Origin: Bacteroidota bacterium
Lineage (GTDB): Bacteria > Bacteroidota > Bacteroidia > Chitinophagales > Chitinophagaceae
Reading direction: 5' to 3'
Length of the DNA: 64,000 nt
Assembly: GCA_023422835.1 (NCBI GenBank)
Contig: JAFAGI010000013.1
Span: 62,001-126,000 of the forward strand
Shown: positions 55,690 through 64,000 of the stretch, piece after piece
Position numbering within the stretch: the first letter of the stretch is position 1
How the letters are laid out: every line of letters starts with the position of its first letter
The notes under the pieces: model-generated
The model's database searches: none
What the model was told of the DNA's origin: nothing
Seen by the model: the letters and a program-made list of their open reading frames with translations, nothing else
Translations under genes and position numbers: made by a program

Positions 55690-56844
55690 ATGCTACGAGT
55701 AATATTGTGGATCACTTCAATAACGTTAAGCATGGGCGCTTGCGCTCAGCTCAACCCGTTTTCCCATACCCTCTGGAAAATTGACTCTGTGGATGCCGGT
55801 AAAAATTACTACCTGCAAAAAATGAAATGGCAAAAGCTGGGAGCAAAATTTGAGTTTGACTTCATACAGTTTTTAGACCACGAGCATTACCACGATGGGA
55901 AAACCTGCTTCGGAACGCACGGCGCCTATAAGATTGCCGGTGACTCCCTGGTAGAATTTTTGCCAATGGGCGCATATGCCGCCCAGGATTGTGAAGTCAC
56001 TGAAATGCCGAACGGCGTTTATCGTTACAGCACCAAGGAAAAACAATTAATACTCCGGCCCGTAAAAGAAATAGCTCCGCCGGAAGAGGAAACAGATCTC
56101 GGGCACACAGAAGCCGGGCTGAAAGCAGAAGACACGGCTTGCCTGGTGGGCGCAATACCGCAGCCTGAGCGCTTCGAAAAACTCACCGTTTATGAATTGC
56201 GTAGGGATTCCCTAACGGAAAAGCACAACCATGAAAAGATAGCAAGAATGAGAGACGGCACCGCTTTTAAAAAAGGAGTGCCTAAAAAAGAACAACAACA
56301 AATGCTGGCGCACGAACTGGCTACACAGCAAACCTACCGCGATAACCGCAGCCGGTATTTTATAAAGCGCTTTATTAATGATAAAGAAGATAAAGAATTT
56401 TTGGCAGACACCGACACTCTTACTACTGAATGCACCTGCTACCTCAGCAATGATACTATTAAAATAAAAATGGGGCTTTGGGTGTTTGGCGGCCTGGGGC
56501 TTAATGTATTGATTCATAAGAACAATTTTAAAAGCGCCTATTGGGAGGACGAGCATGAACAAAACATTTACAAAACCATGCTCTCGCAAACAGAACTGTC
56601 AGATAATATTTTTGTAGAGAATGAAAGGGCGCAGCTTATTTTACAAAACCAACCGATATTTACTGCCGGTGAAATGATTAGTGGTTATCTAAGGTTTAAA
56701 ACAAAAGAATATTTTATCAGCGCCGATTATCATCAGGGCTTTGCGGCTGACAGTTACAGCGATGCGAAAATGAACTCCGCCTATACACAGGGCGAAGTGT
56801 ATTTTAAGTGCCGGTTGAGAAACAAGACCTGGGAAGATGAGTAA
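55690..56844 (+). CDS. Exported hypothetical protein
   Basis: A 384-residue protein. The start MLRVILWITSITLSMGACAQ gives a signal peptide with a possible lipobox (GAC); the alternative start 33 bases upstream overlaps the previous gene. The mature protein has two parts: WKIDSVDAGKNYYLQKMKWQK to about residue 140 (beta-rich, with the HDGKTCFGTHGAYKIAGDSLVEF pattern of a lipocalin-like domain), and a charged C-terminal part with an ETQQTY-type helix. I do not recognise it. Confidence 0.6.
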   Translation: MLRVILWITSITLSMGACAQLNPFSHTLWKIDSVDAGKNYYLQKMKWQKLGAKFEFDFIQFLDHEHYHDGKTCFGTHGAYKIAGDSLVEFLPMGAYAAQDCEVTEMPNGVYRYSTKEKQLILRPVKEIAPPEEETDLGHTEAGLKAEDTACLVGAIPQPERFEKLTVYELRRDSLTEKHNHEKIARMRDGTAFKKGVPKKEQQQMLAHELATQQTYRDNRSRYFIKRFINDKEDKEFLADTDTLTTECTCYLSNDTIKIKMGLWVFGGLGLNVLIHKNNFKSAYWEDEHEQNIYKTMLSQTELSDNIFVENERAQLILQNQPIFTAGEMISGYLRFKTKEYFISADYHQGFAADSYSDAKMNSAYTQGEVYFKCRLRNKTWEDE

Positions 56845-56864
56845 TTAAATGAAGCCACCACGCT

Positions 56865-56966
56865 ATGAACCAAAGAAAACTCTTAAGCCAAAGGCATCCT
56901 GCGCTGTATTTTATAGCCGTGTGGCTGCGTAGTATCAGGCGCTATGTGGATTGGTATAAAAAGTAG
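56865..56966 (+). pseudogene. VanW-family N-terminal remnant
   Basis: A 33-codon frame reads MNQRKLLSQRHPALYFIAVW followed by LRSIRRYVDWYKK. VanW-family proteins begin with RK-LS-R-P-Y--AVW-R--RR---W, and this agrees closely. The remaining 250 residues of the family are absent. The sequence from 56967 to 57148 holds another short frame (NLVTQFKFFVYPKPLTILYY) that belongs to something else. Confidence 0.5.
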
Positions 56967-57189
56967 GGGAAGATAGTGGCGGCAATTTGGTTACGCAATT
57001 TAAGTTTTTTGTGTACCCAAAGCCATTAACCATTTTATATTATGATACCTTACAGGACAGGGGAATAACACTATCGAATGGAGAGCAGAATGATAACCAG
57101 TTTGATAGATGTTTACCCAAGCCTCGCAGGTGAAAAGTTTGTTTCAATAAATTTTGATGAGTGATGTTACTCGCTTTAAAAAAAACCTC

Positions 57190-57600
57190 ATGAACGCACG
57201 CAATCTATTTCTAATGCTTCTTTGCATCGGCATCAACCTCGCGGTAGGCACTGGTGTGATGTTGTTCACCGGCGTAGGGTTGAGCTACACCGCTTATCTG
57301 CTGATGTGGATAATGATTGCCGCAGTGTATGTATGGAAGTTCTACAATGTTAGCAAACGGCTGCGAGAACCTCATTGGAGCCGTTTGGCACTGCAGGCGG
57401 TGCAGTTGAGTTTGTCGGCGCTGATCATTGCCTGTATAGTCCTATCGGTGCAGACTCGTATGGAATTCGATAGCGTTTTTACCGCCGCTCTTAAAGGTGT
57501 GATTCCACTGTCAGTGTTTGCTGTGGTTTTTATGTTGCCTGTATGGTTGGCATTGGCAGCGGTGAATTTTATTTGCCTGAAATCCCTGAAACAAAAGTGA
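57190..57600 (+). CDS. Hypothetical four-helix membrane protein
   Basis: A 136-residue protein with four hydrophobic segments: NLFLMLLCIGINLAVGTGVML, YTAYLLMWIMIAAVYVW, LSALIIACIVLSVQT and VIPLSVFAVVFMLPVWLAL. A short basic tail follows. A start 33-36 bases upstream is possible. No family is recognised, and the neighbours do not explain its function. Confidence 0.6.
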   Translation: MNARNLFLMLLCIGINLAVGTGVMLFTGVGLSYTAYLLMWIMIAAVYVWKFYNVSKRLREPHWSRLALQAVQLSLSALIIACIVLSVQTRMEFDSVFTAALKGVIPLSVFAVVFMLPVWLALAAVNFICLKSLKQK

Positions 57601-57791
57601 TGGTTTTATAAATGCGAAGCAAAGCAATTTCTGGGTGTTACAGAAGGAAGCAGTAGAGAATATTAATGATTTGTTCAAAGCGAACTTCGATAAGACGCAG
57701 GCAGATATTTGACCACAATACACAATTGTAAAATAGCCGGCCTAAAAATTCATGACAATTGCTATTTTTAGTATTTATTAGAAGTATTACA

Positions 57792-58364
57792 ATGAAAAAA
57801 CTAATTCTCTTCAGTTGTTTATCGGTCGTTACCACCATTTGCCGGGCGCAGGTCAGCACCGTTATTGATGGTTTCAGCACCCACCTCACAAAATCAGACT
57901 TGCCCTTTTCAGGCGACCGAAAGCTCTATGCCATCGGTTTGAACGACTGCAACAGCAATAACTACATCGTGATTTCTAAAAACAAAACCGGCGAAAAAAA
58001 CGATGAACTTTACATTGAGAAATTTACCCAAAAACAAGGCGGAAACTTTGAACGCACTTTCTCGCTAAAACTTACCCACCCGGTAAATAAATCGCTGGCG
58101 TTTGTAAACAACCGTATGAGCTATCGCGACACCGATAAAGACGGAAATGCGGAATTTCTCTACATTGTAGACCAGCACTCCAACGGTGTGGATAGCCCGG
58201 TGGAAAAAACTTACGGCATAATAATGTATAATAACACGGCGTATAAAATATGGAAACTGGCAGAAGATGGCTTCGAAAAAAATTATTACAGCGACAATTT
58301 CAATACCCTGCCGCAAAACATTCGCGAAGGATTTGAAGAATTTTGGAACAGCTTAAAAAATTAA
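57792..58364 (+). CDS. Exported protein with FG-GAP-like motif
   Basis: A 190-residue exported protein. Signal: MKKLILFSCLSVVTTICRAQ. The mature domain has SYRDTDKDGNAEFLYIVDQHSNG, a D-x-D-x-D-G loop of the FG-GAP/VCBS kind, similar to that of 50173 and 61565. Other strands (RKLYAIGLNDCNSNNYIVISK, TYGIIMYNNTAYKIWKL) fit a small beta domain. It lies four bases before the next, frame-broken gene. Confidence 0.65.
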   Translation: MKKLILFSCLSVVTTICRAQVSTVIDGFSTHLTKSDLPFSGDRKLYAIGLNDCNSNNYIVISKNKTGEKNDELYIEKFTQKQGGNFERTFSLKLTHPVNKSLAFVNNRMSYRDTDKDGNAEFLYIVDQHSNGVDSPVEKTYGIIMYNNTAYKIWKLAEDGFEKNYYSDNFNTLPQNIREGFEEFWNSLKN

Positions 58365-58367
58365 AAC

Positions 58368-58839
58368 ATGAACCTGGCAAAAGTATCTTTTAGCATTTGC
58401 ATGTTGTTGCTGGTATTGAATATTCATGCACAACACGGCATAACTGAAGCGCCTTCAAAACCTGATTTTGGAAACGGCGTTATTAATCCGGAGTTTGCTG
58501 CCAAAGCCGAAGGCGTAGTAGAGCAATGGTTTGAAGCATTAGTGTATAATGACACACTGCAATTAAAGAAACTGACAGGATTTCCTTTTGCCTGGGTAGG
58601 GTGGAAATTATTTCTGACGAAAGAGTATTTATTGAGAAGTTGAGTACAAACCGGAAAAATAAACAGAAAGAAATTGACCAGGCAAAGAATCTCTTAAAAA
58701 CACTTACTGTAAAAGTAGTTGATTCAAAATAGACGTGTATGTTACCAAGTTCTCAACAAAAGAAGGCAATAAAAGACATGGTGGTAGAATGGCTGTGCAA
58801 ATGACAAACGATCAGAAAGTAATTGGTTTTTCTGATTAA
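58368..58839 (+). pseudogene. Exported protein broken by frameshifts
   Basis: The gene opens with a signal peptide (MNLAKVSFSICMLLLVLNIHAQ) and AEGVVEQWFEALVYNDTLQLKKLTGFPFAWVG. The frame then changes: EIISDERVFIEKLSTNRKNKQKEIDQAKNLL and TVKVVDSK in a second frame to 58731, and VYVTKFSTKEGNKRHGGRMA and NDQKVIGFSD in a third to 58839. The three peptides fit one small SnoaL/NTF2-like or Sec-exported domain protein of about 150 residues, interrupted at least twice. No function is known. Confidence 0.65.
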
Positions 58840-59164
58840 CTCAAAAACAATTAGATTCTTGAAGCCGATATCTTACATAACATTGCTTTGGTGTATATTA
58901 TTTGGTAGTTGCGCCCATTCTCTTTCTGATAAAGATATCACGAAGCATGTATGGAAAGCAGGAACTCCCTGCGGTCTGGGCGATGTGATCATCTTTGGTA
59001 AAACCCAGGAGGCTTCTCTGAAAAACGATACGATATTCCACAAAGGCACACCTATTGCACTGATTGTCAAAAAGGACTATAACATGTTTACCGATACGAA
59101 AATGTCTTTGATAAATCTTCAGGATACAACGATAACAGATACCTGCGTTTATCATGCCAAATAA
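58823..59164 (+). CDS. Small lipoprotein of unknown function
   Basis: A frame of up to 113 residues with a lipoprotein-like signal (YITLLWCILFGSCAHS). No ATG lies in a suitable place; likely starts are TTG 58823 or TTG 58859. The mature part (HVWKAGTPCGLGDVIIFGKTQEASLKNDTI) is beta-rich and has no recognised family. The frame begins inside the end of the broken gene before it. Confidence 0.5.
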   Translation: MVFLINSKTIRFLKPISYITLLWCILFGSCAHSLSDKDITKHVWKAGTPCGLGDVIIFGKTQEASLKNDTIFHKGTPIALIVKKDYNMFTDTKMSLINLQDTTITDTCVYHAK

Positions 59165-59221
59165 ATCAGCCTTTTTTATAAAATTTTGGTTTGCGATCTA
59201 TTTTAAAGAAATAATCTTAAA

Positions 59222-59503
59222 ATGATGAGACTGCTTAAGCTGATGATCATACTGCTTTCGATTTTCTTTGCAGCCGTATTTTCATTTAATTTCTTTGTGA
59301 TATTGTCGGAATATCTGGGTTGTAAAAATGCGGCTAAAAACGCGACCGACGTAACAGTTTGGGGCGATCTGAACTGCGTGGGAGAGTCAGCCGAATTTTC
59401 TTTCGCCTTTTTTCAAATGATCTGTATTATCCTGGCAGCATTGCTCCCGGTTATTATAATACTTATAATCATTTACCGAGAGAAGAGAAAGCGACCTACT
59501 TAA
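59222..59503 (+). CDS. Hypothetical small membrane protein
   Basis: A 93-residue protein with two hydrophobic segments, LMIILLSIFFAAVFSFNFFVIL and ICIILAALLPVIIILIIIY, and a loop with two Cys (LGCKNAAKN, LNCVGES). The C-terminus is basic. Function unknown; it is supported only by a good start codon pair (ATG ATG at 59222) and normal composition for a membrane protein. Confidence 0.5.
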   Translation: MMRLLKLMIILLSIFFAAVFSFNFFVILSEYLGCKNAAKNATDVTVWGDLNCVGESAEFSFAFFQMICIILAALLPVIIILIIIYREKRKRPT

Positions 59504-59628
59504 TTAATCAATATGCATTTTTCAATACCTTCAATTGTTACGGATGGTGGGTACTTTCAAATTTTCCAACCAATATTTATAATTTATACGTTAAGGATAT
59601 TATCGATATATTTATAAAAAAATAGAGT

Positions 59629-59817
59629 ATGAAAAATAAAATAGGTTTCAACTTCTTTTTTGCATTACTTGCATTTCCTATTGGCTTAGCATTATCCAAA
59701 GAGTTTAACTTTCAAACCTTCACATTTCAAAAACCGGCCTTAGGTATCCTTTACCTTATCACATTCATTATCGCGATTTATCTGACATTTAAAAAGAAGG
59801 CAAAATCAGATCAATAG
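59629..59817 (+). CDS. Hypothetical small membrane protein
   Basis: A 62-residue protein with two hydrophobic segments (IGFNFFFALLAFPIGLALSK and GILYLITFIIAIYLTF) and a Lys-rich end. No family is recognised. It is AT-rich like the surrounding sequence. Confidence 0.45.
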   Translation: MKNKIGFNFFFALLAFPIGLALSKEFNFQTFTFQKPALGILYLITFIIAIYLTFKKKAKSDQ

Positions 59818-60215
59818 AAAGGATGCTATCAGGAGGTTGTCAACAAACTGGGCTCTTTCGCTTCAACCACTCGTAAAGCGTCATTATATTTCTTAATTTC
59901 TGTAGGCTCCCTAATCGATGTCAAAGTCATAAATGAACTAGTCCAAATCTATCAGTAATGAATCTTTTTTAGAGATCCGCATTGTATTTTGTAAAAATTA
60001 GGTAGTGATAATCTCAGCCTGCACATGCTACACACCCAAACCAAGAAGTTCTTGACGGTAAACATTTGACGCCAATGCAGTTTTTATTTTATTTACAGCA
60101 AATTTTAAAACGCCTTCCTCAAATTTTAAGATGTTGATAATGTATGAAGTATATAATTGTACTTTTAAGCAGAAAAAGAAGGAAAGTTGAAATGACCAAT
60201 CTTAATAAATAAGAA
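59818..60215. other. Intergenic region of about 400 bp
   Basis: I find no gene, RNA or hairpin terminator. The last 60 bases before the TPR gene are AT-rich and may hold its promoter, but no clear TAnnTTTG box is seen. Confidence 0.4.
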
Positions 60216-61541
60216 ATGATGCGTTTAAAATTTTTAGCCTTATTGCTGCTTGTGTTCTTAGCCACATCTGTTATTCAGGCACAGGGTACCGCTGAATTTG
60301 AAAAGACAGAACAGCGCGCAGAACAGTTAATGCAAAACGGCGAATACAGTCAAGCCATTGCCCTGTATAGAAAACTGGTAGATCATGAGTACCAAAAATC
60401 CCATATGTACGACAACATTGGGCTGTGTTATTTCTATATGAAGAATTATCCCAAAGCCAAAGAAAATTTTCGCATGGCAGTGCTTTATGGCGAAACCAAA
60501 AGCGTAACCATGCTTGCAAACCTGGCTGCAGCTTTTAACGAAATGGACGACTTTAAAAAGGCGCTGGACTATGCCATGAAAGCCCTTATGTTGGAGGCCA
60601 ATCCGCAAACCGTGCTGAACGCTATATCTATTGCGAACAACCTGCGTGACTACGCAAAGGTAGAAGAGATTTATAATAAATATGCAAAACCCAACGCTGA
60701 AATACGCAACTACAACCCTTTACGTGGCATAATTGCCCAATCTTATTATAACGCTGGTAAATATTGGGATGCAGTAAATGAATATCGGACCTTTTTCAAA
60801 ATGTATACGCCGGACAAAACGTTTCCCATAAACATAGAGAGCGAAAAAATCTATTATCTCTATTCCCTGCTCATAACTGCTGAAAAATTAATTGATGAAC
60901 CAGAAGCGCATGCCGATCCCACCTTTATTTATGAGGAGGATATATCAGCATTATATCCTGAAGTGGCTCGCAAAAATGGGGCTGATCAGCATTTTTACTA
61001 CATGGAGCTACTTGGCTTAAAGACATTGGTTTATCGTCCGGATAAAAAACAGTTTTTCGGCAGGCTGGCTGCATTAGGAAGTGCGTCGGATGATGTGTTT
61101 GGCGAAGTAAAGCAACTCAGGCTTGCCGGGAAATATGATGAAGCGCTGAAGTGGCTGGATGGCTTTAACATCAGTAAAATTACCGGCAGCGAACAGTCTG
61201 ATGAAGAAAAGCAACTTCGCATTGACATAGAAAAGTACCTTACGTACGTATTAAAATACAACGAATCCGTTACACTTGGCGGTAAAGCGGACGAAGGCGC
61301 TGCCCGGCAAGCGATAACATTAATGAAAAAAATTTCAGGCAACCAGGCTATTGGCGTTACAAGAATGTCAGCCATGATGATGCTAACCTATGAGATGATG
61401 CGCAATTTTTTGTTTTACCGTCACGACACAAGCCAGCGCGATTTCGTAAAGCAGCTCATCGCAGCGACCTTTCCTAAAATGTCTGATAAAGAAGTAGAGA
61501 AATCCCTTGCACATATCGAGGAAAACGGTACTTTTAAATAA
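60216..61541 (+). CDS. Exported tetratricopeptide-repeat protein
   Basis: A 441-residue exported protein with a signal peptide (KFLALLLLVFLATSVIQAQ). TPR units begin at AEQLMQNGEYSQAIALYRKLV and continue through HMYDNIGLCYFYMKNYPKAKENF, NLAAAFNEMDDFKKALDYAMKAL and IIAQSYYNAGKYWDAVNEYRTFF. It presumably mediates protein-protein contacts in the periplasm. The 61565 gene follows after 23 bases on the same strand, so they are probably co-transcribed and may work together. Confidence 0.85.
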   Translation: MMRLKFLALLLLVFLATSVIQAQGTAEFEKTEQRAEQLMQNGEYSQAIALYRKLVDHEYQKSHMYDNIGLCYFYMKNYPKAKENFRMAVLYGETKSVTMLANLAAAFNEMDDFKKALDYAMKALMLEANPQTVLNAISIANNLRDYAKVEEIYNKYAKPNAEIRNYNPLRGIIAQSYYNAGKYWDAVNEYRTFFKMYTPDKTFPINIESEKIYYLYSLLITAEKLIDEPEAHADPTFIYEEDISALYPEVARKNGADQHFYYMELLGLKTLVYRPDKKQFFGRLAALGSASDDVFGEVKQLRLAGKYDEALKWLDGFNISKITGSEQSDEEKQLRIDIEKYLTYVLKYNESVTLGGKADEGAARQAITLMKKISGNQAIGVTRMSAMMMLTYEMMRNFLFYRHDTSQRDFVKQLIAATFPKMSDKEVEKSLAHIEENGTFK

Positions 61542-61564
61542 CCAAAAACAGTAAATCTTAAGCT

Positions 61565-62587
61565 ATGGAAAATAATATTTACACCCACAACCCTCAGCCG
61601 CGTGACCCTGAGCATCATCAACCAAAAGAAAATGAAGACCTGCAACGTAAAAACAAAATGCTCACCTATGCGCTAATCGGTGTGGCTGCATTGCTTGCCA
61701 TTGGCGCCATAGTGTATTTTGCAGGACGTAAAAATGACCGGAAAGAACCCGAAAAAAACCAAGTGAGTATTGCGGTTACCGACTCTTTGAAAACCGATTC
61801 CCTGAAATCAGATTCTTTAAAAGTATCTGTATCTCATGAAGGTGAAGACGGCTACGATGAGTACGAGCCGTATTCAGAAAACTATGTGATTGCCAACGAA
61901 GCGTACCTGCGCACGGCGCCCAGTGAAACCAGTACCGCCGGGGCATCGAAGCTAAAGTTTGGCGACAAGATGTATGTAGATAATTCTTATACCGGCAGCA
62001 AATATAAAAAAGTATATTTTTCACAACCGTCCACAACCAATCCGCAAACACCGTATTTTGTTACCGATTATGTATTGACTTATCAAAGCGAGTTCGAAGA
62101 ATTTAAAAAGTATTTTTCTCTGAAACCTTTTGCCGGACTAGCCACCAAAACCAAGAAGCTAATCCTGGACAGTGACTATTCCAACTCACGGCAGTATTAC
62201 CTTACCCAAAACCTTGAACGCTCCAAGTCAGCTATTTGCTATGGCGACTTTGATAGCGATGGCCTTATGGATGTAGCTGTGCTGCTGGATAACAATGAAG
62301 ACCAATACTCTCGTCTGCTCATTATCTGTACAAACGCTGCCACACAAGATCCTTATCTGGCGTATGCTGAAAACTATACAGATAAAATGCGTATCAATTC
62401 TTTTAAAAAGGCAGCAAAAGTGTATCTTAATACCGGCAGTCTGGTGCCCTCTCCGGCAGACGGGGTAATCCTGAATGCTGCTGATGTGAAAATTGCTATT
62501 GTTTATGATAGAGCCAACCAAAAGTTCAAGAGCTATTACCAGTCAGCTGTTGATGAGTATTCAGAAGCTACAGAAGCTTCGGAATAA
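61565..62587 (+). CDS. Membrane-anchored SH3-like/FG-GAP-like protein
   Basis: A 340-residue protein with one membrane helix near residues 33-51 (LTYALIGVAALLAIGAIVYF). A Ser/Lys/Asp-rich spacer contains a repeated SLKTDSLKSDSLK unit. A probable SH3-like bacterial domain follows (NYVIANEAYLRTAPSETS, LKFGDKMYVDN, YFVTDYVLTY). The C-terminal part has AICYGDFDSDGLMDVAVLLDNNED, a D-x-D-x-D-G loop. It is probably anchored in the inner membrane facing the periplasm. It lies 23 bases after the TPR gene. Confidence 0.75.
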   Translation: MENNIYTHNPQPRDPEHHQPKENEDLQRKNKMLTYALIGVAALLAIGAIVYFAGRKNDRKEPEKNQVSIAVTDSLKTDSLKSDSLKVSVSHEGEDGYDEYEPYSENYVIANEAYLRTAPSETSTAGASKLKFGDKMYVDNSYTGSKYKKVYFSQPSTTNPQTPYFVTDYVLTYQSEFEEFKKYFSLKPFAGLATKTKKLILDSDYSNSRQYYLTQNLERSKSAICYGDFDSDGLMDVAVLLDNNEDQYSRLLIICTNAATQDPYLAYAENYTDKMRINSFKKAAKVYLNTGSLVPSPADGVILNAADVKIAIVYDRANQKFKSYYQSAVDEYSEATEASE

Positions 62588-62706
62588 GTGTTATTAGAAT
62601 TCTCTTGTAAGAAGCAACTTATTAATCTTTGTCCTAATTTTATTAGCCCTTATAATTATTGCTAAGCGGTTAAGATATTTTATTTTTTTAATTGGAAAAA
62701 ATAACG

Positions 62707-62714
62707 TATATTTG
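62707..62714 (+). promoter_or_regulatory. Putative -7 box (TATATTTG) of greA
   Basis: TATATTTG matches TAnnTTTG and lies 84 bases before the greA start; no good -33 element is at the expected distance. Confidence 0.4.
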
Positions 62715-62797
62715 TATTTAAATTTAACCATATTTCAACGTCGCAATAAAATTTTGTGGCGTTGGTTTTTTTTGTTCATAGATTAAATAAAATCGCC

Positions 62798-63274
62798 ATG
62801 ACAGAAGTAATGTATGTTTCGAAAGAAACTTTCGAAAAAATGCAGGAAGAACTGCAAAGAATGAAAACCATAGACCGGCCGGCAGCTTCAAAAGCTATTG
62901 CAGAGGCACGTGAAAAGGGCGACCTGAAAGAGAATGCTGAATATGATGCAGCCAAAGAAGCCCAGGGCATACTTGAGGCTAAGATGGCCCTGCTTGAATC
63001 GCAGATGGCTACTGCCAGGATATTGGATGAAAGTATGATTGACACCAGCAAAGCATCTGTACTTACTAAAGTGACCATTAAAAACCTGGCAACGAAAAAA
63101 ACATATACTTATCAGCTTGTAGGCGAAAAGGAAGCTGATGTAAAACAAAACAAAATCTCTGTAGCTGCCCCAATCGGGCAAGGCCTTTTAGGCAAAAAAG
63201 TAGGTGATGTGGCAGAAATACTTACTCCTACAGGAAAAACTATGCAATTCGAAGTGCAGAATATCAGCGTATAA
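62798..63274 (+). CDS. greA: Transcription elongation factor GreA
   Basis: GreA rescues backtracked RNA polymerase by stimulating transcript cleavage. The 158-residue protein has an N-terminal coiled coil (VSKETFEKMQEELQRMKTIDRPAA) with the acidic tip EKGDLKENAEYDAAKEAQ, and the C-terminal FKBP-like domain (VTIKNLATKKTYTYQLVGEKEAD, SVAAPIGQGLLGKKVGD). ATG 62798 is chosen over upstream starts because it directly opens the coiled coil. A strong terminator follows 25 bases after the stop. Confidence 0.97.
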   Translation: MTEVMYVSKETFEKMQEELQRMKTIDRPAASKAIAEAREKGDLKENAEYDAAKEAQGILEAKMALLESQMATARILDESMIDTSKASVLTKVTIKNLATKKTYTYQLVGEKEADVKQNKISVAAPIGQGLLGKKVGDVAEILTPTGKTMQFEVQNISV

Positions 63275-63299
63275 CAGTATTGACGAGAATCGTACAACG

Positions 63300-63322
63300 C
63301 CCCGGCCCGCCGGGGTTTTTTT
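63300..63322 (+). terminator. Intrinsic terminator of greA
   Basis: CCCCGG-CCCG-CCGGGG hairpin followed by seven T. Confidence 0.93.
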
Positions 63323-63487
63323 ATGTGTATAAATACAGCCATGCACAAGACTTTCTTCACATTTGCAAAGCTTTAGAAAATAGCCATCATTGTATTTGGT
63401 ATCTTTATCACTTTCACCAATAACCATTATTTTATGTTTGCCATTCTCATCCAGAAGGCAGGCTCAATCAAATCCTGATATTTTATA

Positions 63488-64000
63488 ATGAACCACATTG
63501 TAAAAAAAGCCGTTTACAGTCTACCGCTATTCCTTCTTTTGTGTAAACATTCCGTGGCCCAAAGCACGAAGGTGAATAATGATGCAGATGCTGCTTTTAA
63601 AACTGTAGCAGACCTGTATCTTCAAGGCCGTGAAAGTATTGCATATCCCATGCTGTCCGCACAGCAAAAACAAAATACAATACTCGATGCAACCACAGCT
63701 ATGGAAAGCAGATACCTTCTGCTTAAAAGCCGTTTGAAACTGGATGACGCCGGTGCGGAGAAAGAAGCAATAAATTTTATTGAAACAACTTACAGCGAGC
63801 CTCATGGGCAGATGCTGAGCTTTCATTTGGGAGAGTATTTCTATCGTAAACAGCATTTTGAGCAAGCGTTGGGCTTTTATGAGCGGGCCAAAGTGGCTAA
63901 CTTAACCAACGATCAGCTCTCAGACCTTAAATTTCATCAGGGCTACGGCTATTTTGTTTCCGGCAGGAGCGAGGAAGCGGAACCGCTGTTTAATGCCATC
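63488..64000 (+). CDS. Exported TPR protein (partial, C-terminus outside window)
   Basis: 171 codons from ATG 63488 to the window edge, without a stop. A signal peptide (VYSLPLFLLLCKHSVAQ) is followed by helical repeats: FKTVADLYLQGRESIAYPMLS, TAMESRYLLLKSRLKLDDAG, LSFHLGEYFYRKQHFEQALGFYERAKV and DLKFHQGYGYFVSGRSEEAEPLF, typical of TPR proteins of the Bacteroidota gliding/cell-envelope type. The start is well supported by the direct signal peptide. Confidence 0.85.
   Translation, partial: MNHIVKKAVYSLPLFLLLCKHSVAQSTKVNNDADAAFKTVADLYLQGRESIAYPMLSAQQKQNTILDATTAMESRYLLLKSRLKLDDAGAEKEAINFIETTYSEPHGQMLSFHLGEYFYRKQHFEQALGFYERAKVANLTNDQLSDLKFHQGYGYFVSGRSEEAEPLFNAI

Noticed and set aside
63188..63427. 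79-codon minus-strand frame downstream of greA
   Set aside because: It runs antisense across the greA terminator and 3' end. The peptide (MVIGESDKDTKYNDGYF) hints at an old gene fragment, but the evidence is too thin to call.

Overview
The window looks like chromosomal DNA of a Bacteroidota bacterium, most likely of the Chitinophagaceae/Chitinophagales type. Several genes have upstream boxes matching the Bacteroidota -7 consensus TAnnTTTG. Shine-Dalgarno sites are not evident. Families typical of the phylum are present: the giant alpha-2-macroglobulin, DUF4421, DUF4293, DUF6600, the long QueA, Nfu_N-Nfu and a LytTR/His_kinase pair. The genus assignment is inference.

Layout. 1-34.5 kb is mostly ordinary core genome: a partial alpha-2-macroglobulin; an MBL-fold hydrolase; yjdM; DUF4421; a NAGPA-type glycosidase; uvrB; a DUF1080 lipoprotein; a class A beta-lactamase-like hydrolase; tpx; queA; nfu; a PAP2/GNAT-like pair; rsmI; a CPBP protease-DUF2007-cdsA operon; dusB; an SMR transporter; a Spy-like protein; a SCO1 protein; an S1/P1 nuclease; DUF4293; ffh; a repeat-rich DUF6600 lipoprotein; an acyl-CoA dehydrogenase-like protein; an erythromycin-esterase-like protein; and acs.

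34.6-45.2 kb is a probable acquired island. It is bracketed by directly repeated sequence blocks containing GCTGTTCGGAATTTGT-type units followed by a TTCGGAATT-TGT-AATT palindrome and CCGGATTTAT. A second pair of ~68-bp direct repeats lies just inside. Several intergenic stretches of the island share attC-like or cassette-like repeat segments and an AGAGAC/GTCTCT hairpin. The cargo is stress and detoxification genes that resemble Flavobacteriales genes: an NlpE-like lipoprotein, nfsB-ohrR-ohr with a striking 41-bp dyad at its promoter, a GNAT, a Na+/H+ antiporter, an IS3-family remnant, a frameshifted zinc alcohol dehydrogenase, a monooxygenase and a frameshifted AraC regulator. At the right edge lies an integrase fragment cut off exactly at the boundary repeat.

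45.3-50.1 kb carries a TonB-like protein, a lone CcmB and a TPR histidine kinase/LytTR regulator pair. 50.1-60 kb is a one-strand series of small secreted, lipoprotein and membrane genes of unknown role, interspersed with decayed genes, which looks like a fast-evolving accessory region. 60-64 kb returns to better-kept genes: TPR proteins, an SH3-like/FG-GAP-like membrane protein and greA.
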